Below, one piece after another: positions 8,778 to 16,432 of a stretch of 31,183 bases of DNA. Source of the DNA: JAFGBM01 sp964564915 (GTDB taxonomy: Bacteria; Actinomycetota; Actinomycetes; Actinomycetales; Demequinaceae); contig CAZMCU010000017.1 in the NCBI GenBank assembly GCA_964564915.1, forward strand, positions 1-31,183. Reading direction: 5' to 3'. A program made the position numbers and the translations under genes. The notes below the pieces were generated by a model. That model ran no database searches. It was not told the DNA's origin and saw nothing but the letters and a program-made list of their open reading frames with translations. Position 1 is the first letter of the stretch; each line of letters starts with the position of its first letter.

Positions 8778-10080
8778 AACCGGCTCCCAACGCCGTGAGC
8801 TTGTCGCGGAAGCTCTCGTATCCGCGGTCGATGACGCCGACGCCGGAGACGGTCGAGGTTCCCGTGGCTGCGAGCGCGGCGATGAGGTGACTGAAGCCTC
8901 CTCGAAGGTCCGGGACCTCGATGTCCGCGGCATGGAGAGGCGTGGGACCGTTGACCACGGCGGAGTGGAGAAAGTTCCGCTGGCCGAATCGGCACGCGGT
9001 GTCGCCCAGGCATTCGCGGTAGAGCTGGATCGTTGCGCCCATCTGCGTGAGAGCCTCGGTGAATCCGAATCGTTGCTCGTAGACCGTCTCGTGGACGATG
9101 CTCAGGCCCTTCGCCTGGGTCAGGGCGACGACGAGGGGCTGCTGCCAGTCCGTCATGAACCCGGGATGGACATCGGTCTGGATCGCGATCGCGTTGAGGT
9201 CGCCGCCGGGATGATAGAACCGAATGCCGTCTTGGCGCACCTCGAACTCGCCCCCCACCTTGCGGAAGACGTTGAGGTACATCGCCATCGAGCGCTGCTG
9301 CGCGCCCTTAACGACGATGTCACCCTTCGTGGCGAGCGCCGCCGACGCCCACGACGCTGCCTCGATCCTGTCGTTGAGCGCGGTGTGGTCGAAACCGTGC
9401 ATCGTCGTTACGCCCTCGATCGTTATCGACCGATCCGTGTCGACGGAGATGATCGCTCCCATCTTCTGGAGCGTGTCGATGAGGTCCTTGATCTCCGGCT
9501 CGACCGCGGCGTTTTCCAAGCGGGTGATGCCTTCCGCCTTGACCGCCGTGAGGAGCAACTGCTCGGTCGCGCCGACGCTTGGGTACTCGAGGCGATACTT
9601 GATGCCGCGAAGACCTCGAGGGGCCCGAAGAAGCAGCCCGTTTTTGACCGGTTTCGCGACCGCACCGAAATTCTCGAGGATCTCGAGGTGGAAGTCGACG
9701 GGGCGGCCGCCGATCATGCACCCCCCGAGGTCGGGGATGACCGCCTCCCCGAGGCGGTGGAGCAACGGCCCGCAGAAGAGGATGGGGATGCGGCTTTCGC
9801 CCGCGTGGACGGAAACGTCGCCGACGCTCGCCGCGCCAACCTTCGCGGGGTCGATCGTCAGCACGCCCTGAGCCGGGTCGTAGGCAACCGTGGCGCCGTG
9901 CACCTCCAGTAGCTCCGAGACGACCGAGACGTCGCGGATCTCCGGCACGTTGCGGAGGGTGGAGGGGGTGTCCCCGAGGAGCGCGGCCACCATTGCCTTC
10001 GATACGAAGTTCTTGGCGCCTCGAACGGTGATCTCGCCGGTGAGGGGCTTGCCGCCCGTGATGCGAAGGGAGTCGCTCAT
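8770..10080 (-). CDS. murA: UDP-N-acetylglucosamine 1-carboxyvinyltransferase
   Basis: MurA transfers enolpyruvate from PEP to UDP-GlcNAc, the first committed step of peptidoglycan synthesis. The 436-residue protein keeps the catalytic Lys23-Asn24 (GAKN), the fosfomycin-target Cys121 in GGCMIGGRPVDFH, and the TDVHPGFMTDWQQP and LRGGFSHLIAALAA segments. ATG at 10080 is preferred over the upstream frame extension to 10116, as it begins the standard MSDSLRITGG. The gene lies 68 bases after leuD. Having Cys rather than Asp at position 121 predicts fosfomycin sensitivity of the enzyme. Confidence 0.96.
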   Translation of the reverse strand: MSDSLRITGGKPLTGEITVRGAKNFVSKAMVAALLGDTPSTLRNVPEIRDVSVVSELLEVHGATVAYDPAQGVLTIDPAKVGAASVGDVSVHAGESRIPILFCGPLLHRLGEAVIPDLGGCMIGGRPVDFHLEILENFGAVAKPVKNGLLLRAPRGLRGIKYRLEYPSVGATEQLLLTAVKAEGITRLENAAVEPEIKDLIDTLQKMGAIISVDTDRSITIEGVTTMHGFDHTALNDRIEAASWASAALATKGDIVVKGAQQRSMAMYLNVFRKVGGEFEVRQDGIRFYHPGGDLNAIAIQTDVHPGFMTDWQQPLVVALTQAKGLSIVHETVYEQRFGFTEALTQMGATIQLYRECLGDTACRFGQRNFLHSAVVNGPTPLHAADIEVPDLRGGFSHLIAALAATGTSTVSGVGVIDRGYESFRDKLTALGAGFE

Positions 10081-10148
10081 GGGTCTATCGTGCCCTATCC
10101 TCGACACCGCGAGCACGCGTCATTGGGGCAGAACCCCCACGAACCTCA

Positions 10149-10787
10149 CTAGCTCGAGGCTCGCGCGCTCTCGATGGTGACGGAGGGAAGGTGCTTCGCG
10201 GGGAGCGTCGTCGGCCGCCACGGCTCCCTCGAAGCCTCGAACGCCGTGATCGCCGGTTCGTCCTTGAGGGTGAGCCCGATGTCGTCGAGACCTTCCATGA
10301 GGCGCCAGCGAACGTAGTCGTCGATCTGGAACGGGATGGTGACGTCGCCGCAGGATATCGTCCGGTCCTCAAGCGATACCGTCAGCCTCCTGCCGGGCTC
10401 CTCCTCCAGCAGCTTCCATAGAAGCTCGACATCCCCCTGCTCCGCCTGGGCGGTGAGCAACCCCTGTTTGCCGGAGTTGCCGCGGAAGATGTCGGCGAAA
10501 CGACTCGCGATGACGACCTTAAACCCATAGTCCTTGAGAGCCCACACCGCGTGCTCACGACTCGAACCGGTTCCGAAATCGGGGCCAGCGACGAGGATCG
10601 ACGCGCCCGCGTACTCCGGGTGGTTCAGAACGAAATCGGGGTCGGAGCGCCAGGCGGAGAACAGGGCGTCCTCAAAGCCCGTACGGGTGACACGCTTGAG
10701 GTAGACCGCGGGGATGATCTGATCGGTGTCGACGTTGGAGCGCTGGAGCGGGACGGCGACGCCCGTGTGGGTGGTGAACTTCTCCAT
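10149..10787 (-). CDS. leuD: 3-isopropylmalate dehydratase small subunit
   Basis: LeuD is the swivel-domain subunit of isopropylmalate isomerase, which converts 2- to 3-isopropylmalate in leucine synthesis; it works as a heterodimer with LeuC. The 212-residue protein contains NVDTDQIIPAVYLKRV, PDFGTGSSREHAVWAL and the SRFADIFRGNSGKQGLL segment, all diagnostic. ATG at 10787 is two bases after the leuC stop. The enzyme may also process citramalate made by CimA, since LeuCD commonly serves both routes. Confidence 0.97.
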   Translation of the reverse strand: MEKFTTHTGVAVPLQRSNVDTDQIIPAVYLKRVTRTGFEDALFSAWRSDPDFVLNHPEYAGASILVAGPDFGTGSSREHAVWALKDYGFKVVIASRFADIFRGNSGKQGLLTAQAEQGDVELLWKLLEEEPGRRLTVSLEDRTISCGDVTIPFQIDDYVRWRLMEGLDDIGLTLKDEPAITAFEASREPWRPTTLPAKHLPSVTIESARASS

Positions 10788-10789
10788 GA

Positions 10790-12211
10790 TCAGGCCTCCT
10801 GACTGGGGTCGACGAGGTCGGCGGGTGAGGATAGGGTCCCGCGCACCGCGGTGGCGGCGGCGACGAGCGGAGACACGAGGTGGGTGCGCCCGCCCTTGCC
10901 CTGCCGCCCCTCGAAGTTGCGGTTCGACGTGGACGCGCTCCGCTCCCCGGGCGCCAACTGATCGGGGTTCATCCCGAGGCACATCGAGCAGCCGGCGTTT
11001 CTCCACTCCGCCCCAAAGTCCTTGAAGACCTGGTCAAGACCCTCGGCTTCCGCCTGAAGCCGCACGCGCGCGCTCCCCGGCACGACGAGCATTCTCACGC
11101 TCGGTGCCTTGGTGCGGCCCTTGACGACCGCCGCGGCGGCCCTGAGGTCCTCGATGCGTCCGTTGGTGCACGAGCCGAGGAAAACGGTATCGACGCGCAC
11201 GTCCTTGAGCGGCGTTCCCGGCGTAAGCCCCATGTATTCGAGGGCCTTCCGAGCGGCGACGCGGTCGGTCTCGTCGTCGAAGTCCTCGGGGTTGGGCACG
11301 GAGGCGCTGAGCGGCAGTCCCTGGCCGGGGTTGGTGCCCCACGTGACGAACGGTTCAAGGTCGGCGGCGTCAAGGTCAACCTCGACATCGAAGGACGCAT
11401 CATCGTCCGTCTTGAGTGTGGACCAATACGCGACGGCGGCGTCCCACTCCGCCCCCGTCGGCGCGTGAGGCCTTCCCCGAACGTAGTCGATGGTCGTCTC
11501 GTCCGGCGCGATGAGCCCGGCACGGGCCCCCGCTTCGATCGACATGTTGCAGACGGTCATGCGCGCCTCCATGGAGAGCGCACGGATGGCGTCGCCGCGG
11601 TATTCGAGGACGTAGCCCTGGCCGCCGCCGGTGCCGATCTTCGCGATGACCGCGAGGATAATGTCCTTGGCCGTCGTCCCCTCGGGGAGCGTGCCGTTGA
11701 CGTTGATCGCCATCGTCCGGAATGGGTTGAGCGGAAGCGTCTGGGTGGCGAGCACGTGTTCGACCTCGGACGTCCCGATGCCGAACGCGAGGGCGCCGAA
11801 CGCGCCGTGCGTCGAGGTGTGGGAGTCACCGCACACCACGGTCATGCCCGGTTGGGTCAGGCCGAGTTGCGGTCCCACGACGTGGACGACGCCCTGGTCG
11901 GCATCGCCAAGGCTGTGGATCCGGATTCCGAACTCCTGGGCGTTGGCGCGGAGGGTGTCGATTTGGGTGCGGGAGGTGAGGTCGGCGATGGGTTTGTCGA
12001 TGTCGAGGGTTGGGGTGTTGTGATCCTCGGTCGCGATCGTCAGGTCGGGGCGGCGAACCGTGCGTCCGGCGAGGCGGAGGCCGTCGAAGGCTTGGGGGCT
12101 CGTGACCTCGTGGATCATGTGAAGGTCGATATAGAGGAGGTCGGGCGCGCCGTTCTCTCCTTTCGTGACCAGGTGGCTCTGCCACAATTTCTCGGCGAGC
12201 GTCGTGCCCAT
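10790..12211 (-). CDS. leuC: 3-isopropylmalate dehydratase large subunit
   Basis: LeuC is the aconitase-type catalytic subunit of isopropylmalate isomerase. The 473-residue protein has the iron-sulfur cysteines in GSCTNGR and CSMCLGMNPD, the substrate segment GDSHTSTHGAFG, and EGRQGKGGRTHLVSP near the end. ATG at 12211 is chosen because it gives the usual MGTTLAEK start and follows GAGGGG by eight bases; an in-frame GTG at 12220 is possible. The upstream gap holds a promoter and two inverted repeats, consistent with repression by the NdgR-type regulator encoded about 700 bases away. Confidence 0.97.
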   Translation of the reverse strand: MGTTLAEKLWQSHLVTKGENGAPDLLYIDLHMIHEVTSPQAFDGLRLAGRTVRRPDLTIATEDHNTPTLDIDKPIADLTSRTQIDTLRANAQEFGIRIHSLGDADQGVVHVVGPQLGLTQPGMTVVCGDSHTSTHGAFGALAFGIGTSEVEHVLATQTLPLNPFRTMAINVNGTLPEGTTAKDIILAVIAKIGTGGGQGYVLEYRGDAIRALSMEARMTVCNMSIEAGARAGLIAPDETTIDYVRGRPHAPTGAEWDAAVAYWSTLKTDDDASFDVEVDLDAADLEPFVTWGTNPGQGLPLSASVPNPEDFDDETDRVAARKALEYMGLTPGTPLKDVRVDTVFLGSCTNGRIEDLRAAAAVVKGRTKAPSVRMLVVPGSARVRLQAEAEGLDQVFKDFGAEWRNAGCSMCLGMNPDQLAPGERSASTSNRNFEGRQGKGGRTHLVSPLVAAATAVRGTLSSPADLVDPSQEA

Positions 12212-12242
12212 GTCCTTCACCCCTCGTGTGGTCGTGTTGTGT

Positions 12243-12259
12243 GTCTCACATATTGAGAC
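12243..12259. promoter_or_regulatory. Inverted repeat GTCTCA-N5-TGAGAC (candidate leuC operator)
   Basis: A perfect 6-bp inverted repeat with a five-base spacer lies in the leuC leader, about 16-32 bases downstream of the predicted transcription start. The same GTCTCA half occurs at 12882-12887 over the ndgR -35 box. Binding by NdgR/LtbR is inferred from the known role of these regulators at actinobacterial leuCD promoters; I cannot verify the motif. Confidence 0.55.
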
Positions 12260-12268
12260 TCAGGTACC

Positions 12269-12288
12269 GCTATGTGGTCGATCATAGC
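12269..12288. promoter_or_regulatory. Inverted repeat GCTATG-N8-CATAGC over the leuC -10 box
   Basis: A second, unrelated 6-bp inverted repeat overlaps the predicted -10 hexamer and start point of leuC. A protein bound here would block RNA polymerase directly. No regulator is assigned. Confidence 0.4.
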
Positions 12289-12308
12289 GGACGCGTCGCC
12301 AAACGCAA
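12281..12308 (-). promoter_or_regulatory. leuC operon promoter
   Basis: On the minus strand TTGCGT (12308-12303) and TATGAT (12286-12281) are spaced by 16 bases. Transcription would begin near 12275 and give a leader of about 64 bases. The hexamers are close to the housekeeping sigma consensus. Confidence 0.55.
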
Positions 12309-12324
12309 GTCCCGAACCCGCTCG

Positions 12325-12822
12325 CTAAGCCGGGGAACCGACGAGCGCGGTGACGCTCGCATCCGCGACGTTGTGCAGGAAGATGGCCGCGGCCACCCAT
12401 ACGGCCACGAGAACCACTCCGAGAATCGCGGTACCCCTGGGCGCTCTCGTCGAGTGGGCGTACGCGGCCAAGATCCCGACGACGAGACACACCGCGATGA
12501 ACAGGCCCGCCACCACGCACCAGAGAACGGTGGTGGCTGCCCCCGCATTCGCCGCTACTCCAGACGCCGCGCGCGCGAGATCGTCCACGCCCGATCCGTT
12601 GGCCCACGGGTCGACGACGTTCCGGTTCGCCTCGTAGTTCTTATAGAGACTTGAGACGTTGACGAACCAGGGCCACACGCTTCCCGCGAGAAGAAAGGCA
12701 AGGACGATGAGCACCGGATTGCGACGGTAACGGCCGAAGAACCGAACGGAATCCTCGGGGCTCGACGTGGAATCGGAAACGGATTCGAAGCCGTCGAAGA
12801 GGCTCCTCGTGTTCTCGCTCAC
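12325..12822 (-). CDS. Small membrane protein of unknown function
   Basis: A 165-residue protein with an acidic, Ser-rich cytoplasmic N terminus and three predicted membrane helices (about 36-55, 96-122 and 130-150). A ~40-residue polar stretch between helices 1 and 2 is probably outside the cell. No family is recognised. It starts with GTG at 12822 and lies between leuC and ndgR, divergent from ndgR. It is in the same direction as leuC, but the leuC promoter lies after its stop codon, so it is probably a separate unit with some read-through. Confidence 0.7.
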   Translation of the reverse strand: MSENTRSLFDGFESVSDSTSSPEDSVRFFGRYRRNPVLIVLAFLLAGSVWPWFVNVSSLYKNYEANRNVVDPWANGSGVDDLARAASGVAANAGAATTVLWCVVAGLFIAVCLVVGILAAYAHSTRAPRGTAILGVVLVAVWVAAAIFLHNVADASVTALVGSPA

Positions 12823-12877
12823 GCCTCTAGTGTCTCCCCTCCGTCACTCCTCAAGTGCCGGATGGATGCCGCCATGC

Positions 12878-12906
12878 TTGCGTCTCACCATGTGGACGTT
12901 TAGGGT
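12878..12906 (+). promoter_or_regulatory. Leaderless ndgR promoter with GTCTCA half-site
   Basis: TTGCGT (12878-12883) and TAGGGT (12901-12906) are spaced by 17 bases, and the -10 box ends six bases before the ATG at 12913, predicting a leaderless mRNA. GTCTCA at 12882-12887 overlaps the -35 box, and CGAGAC at 12907-12912 just precedes the start. Both resemble arms of the leuC repeat, so autoregulation is plausible. Confidence 0.55.
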
Positions 12907-12912
12907 CGAGAC

Positions 12913-13632
12913 ATGGAAGGCGGCAGCGGAGTCGGGGTGGTCGACAAGACGTCGGCCATCCTGGGGGTCCTCGAGAAGGGGCCGGCGACCCTCGCCGACC
13001 TCGTAACGGCCACCCACCTGGCCCGCCCAACGGTTCACCGATTGTGCCTCGCGCTCGAACACCATCACCTCGTCACGCGCGATGCGGCGGGAGCCTTCAT
13101 CCTCGGGCGGCGATTCCTGCAACTCGCCGCCGCGATGGGCGAGGATCGGATGGTCGCCGCCGCACAACCGATACTCGATGCCCTCCGGGATCGCACGGGC
13201 GAGTCGGCTCAGCTCTTCCGTGCCCATGGCGAGCACCGCATCTGTATCGCGGAGGCCGATCGTCGCATGGGGTTGCGAGACTCGATCCCCGTGGGAACCA
13301 CGATGACCATGAGTGCCGGATCCGCGGCCCAAGTTCTTCTCGCGTGGGAAGAGCCCGATCAGATGCACACCGCCCTCGAAGGTGCACGGTTCACAGCCGC
13401 CGACCTCGCTCGCGTGAGAGAGCAGGGCTACGCCGAGAGCGCGGGGGAACGCGAGGCCGGCGTTGCCGGAGTCTCCGCGCCCGTGTGGGGTTCGTCCGGG
13501 AGGGTCGTGGCCGCCATCTCGATCTCGGGGCCGATCGATCGACTGACGGGGCACCCGGCCGAGCGCCATGCTCAAGACGTCATGGACGCCGCGAGGCACC
13601 TCAGCGACATCCTCAGAAGCGGTGAGGTCTAG
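12913..13632 (+). CDS. ndgR: IclR-family regulator of leucine synthesis, NdgR/LtbR type
   Basis: A 239-residue IclR-family transcription factor. The N-terminal winged helix-turn-helix (about 10-70) includes KTSAILGVLEKGPATLADL and ARPTVHRLCLALEHH. The C-terminal effector domain contains GESAQLFRAHGEHRICIAEADR, GSAAQVLLAWEEP and VSAPVWG. It resembles Streptomyces NdgR and Corynebacterium LtbR as I remember them, including the VGVVDK start and GEREAGVAGVSAPV. Those proteins control leuCD and other amino-acid genes. Its position near leuC supports the same role. Its stop codon overlaps that of the convergent anti-sigma gene in a shared CTAG. Confidence 0.92.
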   Translation: MEGGSGVGVVDKTSAILGVLEKGPATLADLVTATHLARPTVHRLCLALEHHHLVTRDAAGAFILGRRFLQLAAAMGEDRMVAAAQPILDALRDRTGESAQLFRAHGEHRICIAEADRRMGLRDSIPVGTTMTMSAGSAAQVLLAWEEPDQMHTALEGARFTAADLARVREQGYAESAGEREAGVAGVSAPVWGSSGRVVAAISISGPIDRLTGHPAERHAQDVMDAARHLSDILRSGEV

Positions 13633-14492
13633 CGGCCCACGCTCCCCTGGGATCCACTTGAGCTAGCACCCGGGTCTGGCGACGAGTCTGATTCTCCTGG
13701 CGACTTGTCATGGGACTTGGAGTCGGAGTTCCCGTGGGACGCATCCCCCGAGTTGCCGTGCGATCCGTCGTTGGGCGTCGTTGACGTCGTGTCGCCCGGG
13801 TTGCCGCGCCCGTGCGACGCCGCATCCCCTATCGCGCGAGCCCGCTCCGCGACTCCCTGACCGAAGTCGCTCCCGTTGGCGTCGGTCGATTCCATCCATC
13901 GAAGCATCTCCGCCACGGAGGCCCGAATCTCGGCGTTGTCCTCCGGGGCTAATCCCGTCACTTCCGATGCCGTCGTCTCGAGCGTTCCAGCCGCGCTCGC
14001 GTTTCCCCGCGCGCGCTCCGCGTGCGCCGCGTGCAGAAGGGCGCCGTCGACGTCACCCTCGTCCGCGAGGCGCACCGCCTCCTGGAGCCGCTCCTGCGTT
14101 CCCCCGTTTCCAATACCGACTGCCTCGAAGGCTCGGTCGACCGAGTACAGGAGGTCACCTGGCGCCGCTCCGTTCGCAGCCGCCGCGACGCCGCCGATAC
14201 CGATGGTCGCCAGCGCGGTCACGCCACCGATGGTGACGAGTCGCCGCCCCCACCGAACGGGAGCCCGCGTCTCGCGACGCGAGCGACGAAGCGCCGGCCC
14301 GGGCCGACTTTCGCGTGCGGCCTCGGCAAGCGATCGAGCCATTCCTTCGACCTTCGCGGGCTCGACGGGAAGGGCCGCCTCTCGACGCAATTCGTCCACG
14401 AGCGGGGCCAGGCGCGCCAAGTCGCTATCCGCGGGAATCTTTCCCGCGAACAGCCCGTCGATCTCTCGATCGGTCCACCGCCTGTTCGTCAT
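13629..14492 (-). CDS. Probable membrane anti-sigma factor (RsdA-like)
   Basis: A 287-residue protein with a cytoplasmic N terminus (1-80, starting with a TDREIDGLFAGKIP-like sigma-binding segment), one membrane helix (about 84-106) and an exported C-terminal part. A DUF5667-like PGDLLYSVDRAFEAV stretch (111-125) follows the helix. The last ~60 residues are a Ser/Asp/Gly/His-rich low-complexity tail. It lies 57 bases downstream of an ECF sigma gene in the same direction, the standard arrangement for a sigma/anti-sigma pair. The role is inferred from context and topology; the similarity to mycobacterial RsdA is weak and limited to the N terminus. Confidence 0.75.
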   Translation of the reverse strand: MTNRRWTDREIDGLFAGKIPADSDLARLAPLVDELRREAALPVEPAKVEGMARSLAEAARESRPGPALRRSRRETRAPVRWGRRLVTIGGVTALATIGIGGVAAAANGAAPGDLLYSVDRAFEAVGIGNGGTQERLQEAVRLADEGDVDGALLHAAHAERARGNASAAGTLETTASEVTGLAPEDNAEIRASVAEMLRWMESTDANGSDFGQGVAERARAIGDAASHGRGNPGDTTSTTPNDGSHGNSGDASHGNSDSKSHDKSPGESDSSPDPGASSSGSQGSVGR

Positions 14493-14549
14493 GTCGCCCT
14501 CTGCCTTCTGACCTTCGTACCTTCGTTATCGCTTTCGGCTTCCCGGAGG

Positions 14550-15104
14550 TTACGCCGAACCCCCGGCCCGTTGCCGGAGGGTTTCGATGGCCCGGTGCTG
14601 CAAGACCTTCACCGCGCCTGGGGACTTGCCGAGAATTGTCGCCGTCTCGGCGACCGAAAAGCCGCCGACCACCCTCAACGTGATGACGTCGCGTTGGTCG
14701 CGAGTGAGGTGGGAAAGCATCGCCTCCGCTCCCCCGCTTTCGAGCCGCGCCATGGCGTCGTCTTCCGCGTCGCCGCCGAGCATGCCGTCGACGCTCGCCT
14801 CGTCCGAGGCGCGCCCCGCCACGAGGGGACGCCGTGAGGCACGACGGCGAGCATCGATCAACTTGCGATGGGCGATGACAAAGACCCACGAACGAAACTC
14901 CTGCTCGTTACCGGAGAACGAGCGGATGCCCTTCGCGACCTGAAGGAACGTCTCGGAGGCAACGTCGTCCGGATCCCACGCCCCGCGCCCACGGAGGTAC
15001 CCCGCGACCGAGCCCTCGAGGTCCCGGTACAGAACCGCCCACGCCCACTCCTCGCCAACCTTCGCAGCAGCGAGGGCTGAGTCGAACGCCTCTCCGAGCA
15101 CCAT
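14550..15104 (-). CDS. ECF-type RNA polymerase sigma factor
   Basis: A 184-residue group 4 sigma factor. Region 2 (about 18-95) includes DPDDVASETFLQVAKGIRSF and the FRSWVFVIAHRKLIDARRR helix that melts the -10 element. Region 4 (about 128-180) has LTRDQRDVITLRVVGGFSV and a helix-turn-helix GKSPGAVKVLQHRAIETLR for -35 recognition. Between them is a ~30-residue acidic linker. The arrangement and the downstream membrane protein resemble SigD/RsdA pairs. ATG at 15104 has no clear ribosome-binding site. It starts 33 bases after the stop of a flavodoxin-like gene, so all four genes may be one transcript. Confidence 0.92.
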   Translation of the reverse strand: MVLGEAFDSALAAAKVGEEWAWAVLYRDLEGSVAGYLRGRGAWDPDDVASETFLQVAKGIRSFSGNEQEFRSWVFVIAHRKLIDARRRASRRPLVAGRASDEASVDGMLGGDAEDDAMARLESGGAEAMLSHLTRDQRDVITLRVVGGFSVAETATILGKSPGAVKVLQHRAIETLRQRAGGSA

Positions 15105-15137
15105 GGGGTGGGATCTCTGTTTCAGCGCGGCGAATCG

Positions 15138-15659
15138 TTAGCCGAGTGTCCGAGCCAGTTCCTGCCCCCACTCGCGCGCACGCTCGACCTCCCCCTCGAG
15201 GAGGATCCCGTCAGCGGTGGGATCCGCTGGTCGCATCGCGACGAGAAATCCTCGCGGGTCCGCGATCGGGACGTATCCCGCTTTCTTCAACGCCTTCATG
15301 ATCTTGGTTGCTCCCCCATGTCCGAGGGGGCCGCTAACGCGGGTATCGAAGGCCGCGACCTTGGCGGAGCCTGGGGGCAATTCCCGAAGCCATGTACGCA
15401 TGAGTTGGTGGGACACGTTGGGGGCGACCTTGCTCGGACCAATCGGCTTACTCTGCGCCGACCTGACGGTGCTTTCCGATGGCAGGCCGAAGGCGTGGAT
15501 GGGGGCACCCGCGACGATCAGATCCGCGCCCTTGAGGATGTTCGCTGTCGCCTCCGTTGTCGACTTAACGACAGCACCCTTGCCGAGGCCTTCGCCGATG
15601 GCATGGGCGATCGCGGCGGTGCTTCCCCACAGAGACTGGTAGACGACGACGGCTTTCAC
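15138..15659 (-). CDS. Flavodoxin-like protein, copy 1
   Basis: A 173-residue single-domain flavodoxin fold. The N terminus KAVVVYQSLWGSTAAIAHAI is the FMN phosphate-binding loop after strand 1, and VAGAPIHAFGLPS corresponds to the loop contacting the flavin. The C-terminal helix ERAREWGQELA closes the fold. Flavodoxins carry electrons; this actinobacterial subfamily has no established partner that I know of. GTG at 15659 follows AAGGGA by six bases; the open frame to 15794 lacks similarity. It aligns along its whole length with the next gene, so the two arose by tandem duplication. Confidence 0.82.
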   Translation of the reverse strand: MKAVVVYQSLWGSTAAIAHAIGEGLGKGAVVKSTTEATANILKGADLIVAGAPIHAFGLPSESTVRSAQSKPIGPSKVAPNVSHQLMRTWLRELPPGSAKVAAFDTRVSGPLGHGGATKIMKALKKAGYVPIADPRGFLVAMRPADPTADGILLEGEVERAREWGQELARTLG

Positions 15660-15717
15660 GGCGGTTCCCTTCACTCGCTTTCCTTCGGAGGTTACACGAG
15701 GCAAGCCGCATGCACCC

Positions 15718-16242
15718 CTACCGGTCGAGGTGGGCGGCGAGTTGTTCGCCCCACTGACGAGCCCGTTCGACCTCTCCCGGCAACAAGGCGCCATCGGGCG
15801 TGGGGATCACCGTCCGATCCGCAACGTGGAAAACCGCTGGCTCGCCCGTTGGCGAATACCCCGCCCGCTTGAGGCCCCGGAGGATCCGCGCGCCCGCCGC
15901 GCCTCCCCACTGAGCTGGATCCCGGGTGTCGAAGGCTGCGGCCTTTCCCTCTGCTCGTTTCAGACCTTTGAGCCAATCCCGCATCGCTGGGTAAGAAAGG
16001 TCCGGCGCCGGTCCCCCTTCCGCGGTGTACCGGGTCCGCGCCTTCTCCCGTGTTTTCGCCTTCGGAAGCCCCATCATGTGGACCGGTGCCCCTGCGACGA
16101 CGAGCCGAGCCTTCGCGACAACATCGGGCGTTGCGTCGGCCGTCGAACACGCGATGGCGTCGGGGCCGATTCCCGCGGCGATCGCACGGGCGATCGCGGC
16201 TGTACTTCCCCACAACGACTCGTAGACGACGATTGCCTTCAT
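15718..16242 (-). CDS. Flavodoxin-like protein, copy 2
   Basis: A 174-residue paralogue of the preceding protein. It has the same KAIVVYESLWGSTAAIARAI phosphate loop, VVAGAPVHMMGLPKA flavin loop, AAFDTRDPAQWGGAAG segment and GEVERARQWGEQLAAH terminal helix. The middle region (about 70-90) is longer and more charged than in copy 1. ATG at 16242 has a GGGAGGGAT ribosome-binding site. The stop is 58 bases before copy 1, and the gene lies about 90 bases after the terminator of tRNA-Glu. Retention of Gly/Ser/Thr in the phosphate loop suggests both copies bind FMN. Confidence 0.82.
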   Translation of the reverse strand: MKAIVVYESLWGSTAAIARAIAAGIGPDAIACSTADATPDVVAKARLVVAGAPVHMMGLPKAKTREKARTRYTAEGGPAPDLSYPAMRDWLKGLKRAEGKAAAFDTRDPAQWGGAAGARILRGLKRAGYSPTGEPAVFHVADRTVIPTPDGALLPGEVERARQWGEQLAAHLDR

Positions 16243-16300
16243 CGACGGATCCCTCCCTCGCTCCCGATCGCGAGACTACCGTGGTCGTACAAATCTCGCT

Positions 16301-16330
16301 CGGTGAACGGGCACGAGCCCGAGAACACCG
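16301..16330. repeat. Imperfect hairpin between tRNA-Glu and flavodoxin copy 2
   Basis: Two nested arm pairs, CGGTG/CACCG outside and CGGGC/GCCCG inside around ACGA, can form a hairpin with an internal loop. No T-run follows on either strand, so it is not a typical terminator; it may be a leader structure of the flavodoxin gene. Confidence 0.3.
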
Positions 16331-16331
16331 A

Positions 16332-16354
16332 AACCCCCGCCAGAAGCGAGGGTT
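16332..16354 (-). terminator. Probable terminator of tRNA-Glu
   Basis: On the minus strand AACCCTCGC and GCGGGGGTT form a 9-bp stem (one G-U pair) around TTCTG, starting five bases after the tRNA 3' end. The trailing T-run is short, so termination strength is uncertain. Confidence 0.5.
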
Positions 16355-16359
16355 CCCCG

Positions 16360-16432
16360 TAGCCCCGACCGGATTCGAACCGGCGCTACCGCCGTGAGAG
16401 GGCGGCGTGCTAGGCCGCTACACAACGGGGCC
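16360..16432 (-). tRNA. tRNA-Glu (anticodon CTC)
   Basis: A 73-base cloverleaf. The acceptor stem GGCCCCG/CGGGGCT has a G1-U72 wobble. The D arm is GTG/CAC, and the anticodon stem CCGCC/GGCGG encloses loop CTCTCAC with anticodon CTC. The T arm GCCGG/CCGGT encloses TTCGAAT, and the discriminator is A. The 3' CCA is not encoded. It decodes GAG. Confidence 0.93.

Noticed and set aside
8778..8933. Longer N terminus for plsC starting inside murA
   Set aside because: The extension is Ser/Arg-rich shadow sequence of murA; TTG 8777 has a good ribosome-binding site and gives normal length.
10122..10139. Possible terminator between leuD and murA
   Set aside because: The TGGGG/CCCCA stem is short and no T-run follows on the minus strand, so it is too weak to call.
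12246..12253. Start-stop ATGTGA in the leuC leader as a minimal regulatory ORF
   Set aside because: It lies within the inverted repeat, has no ribosome-binding site and contains no amino-acid codons to sense leucine.
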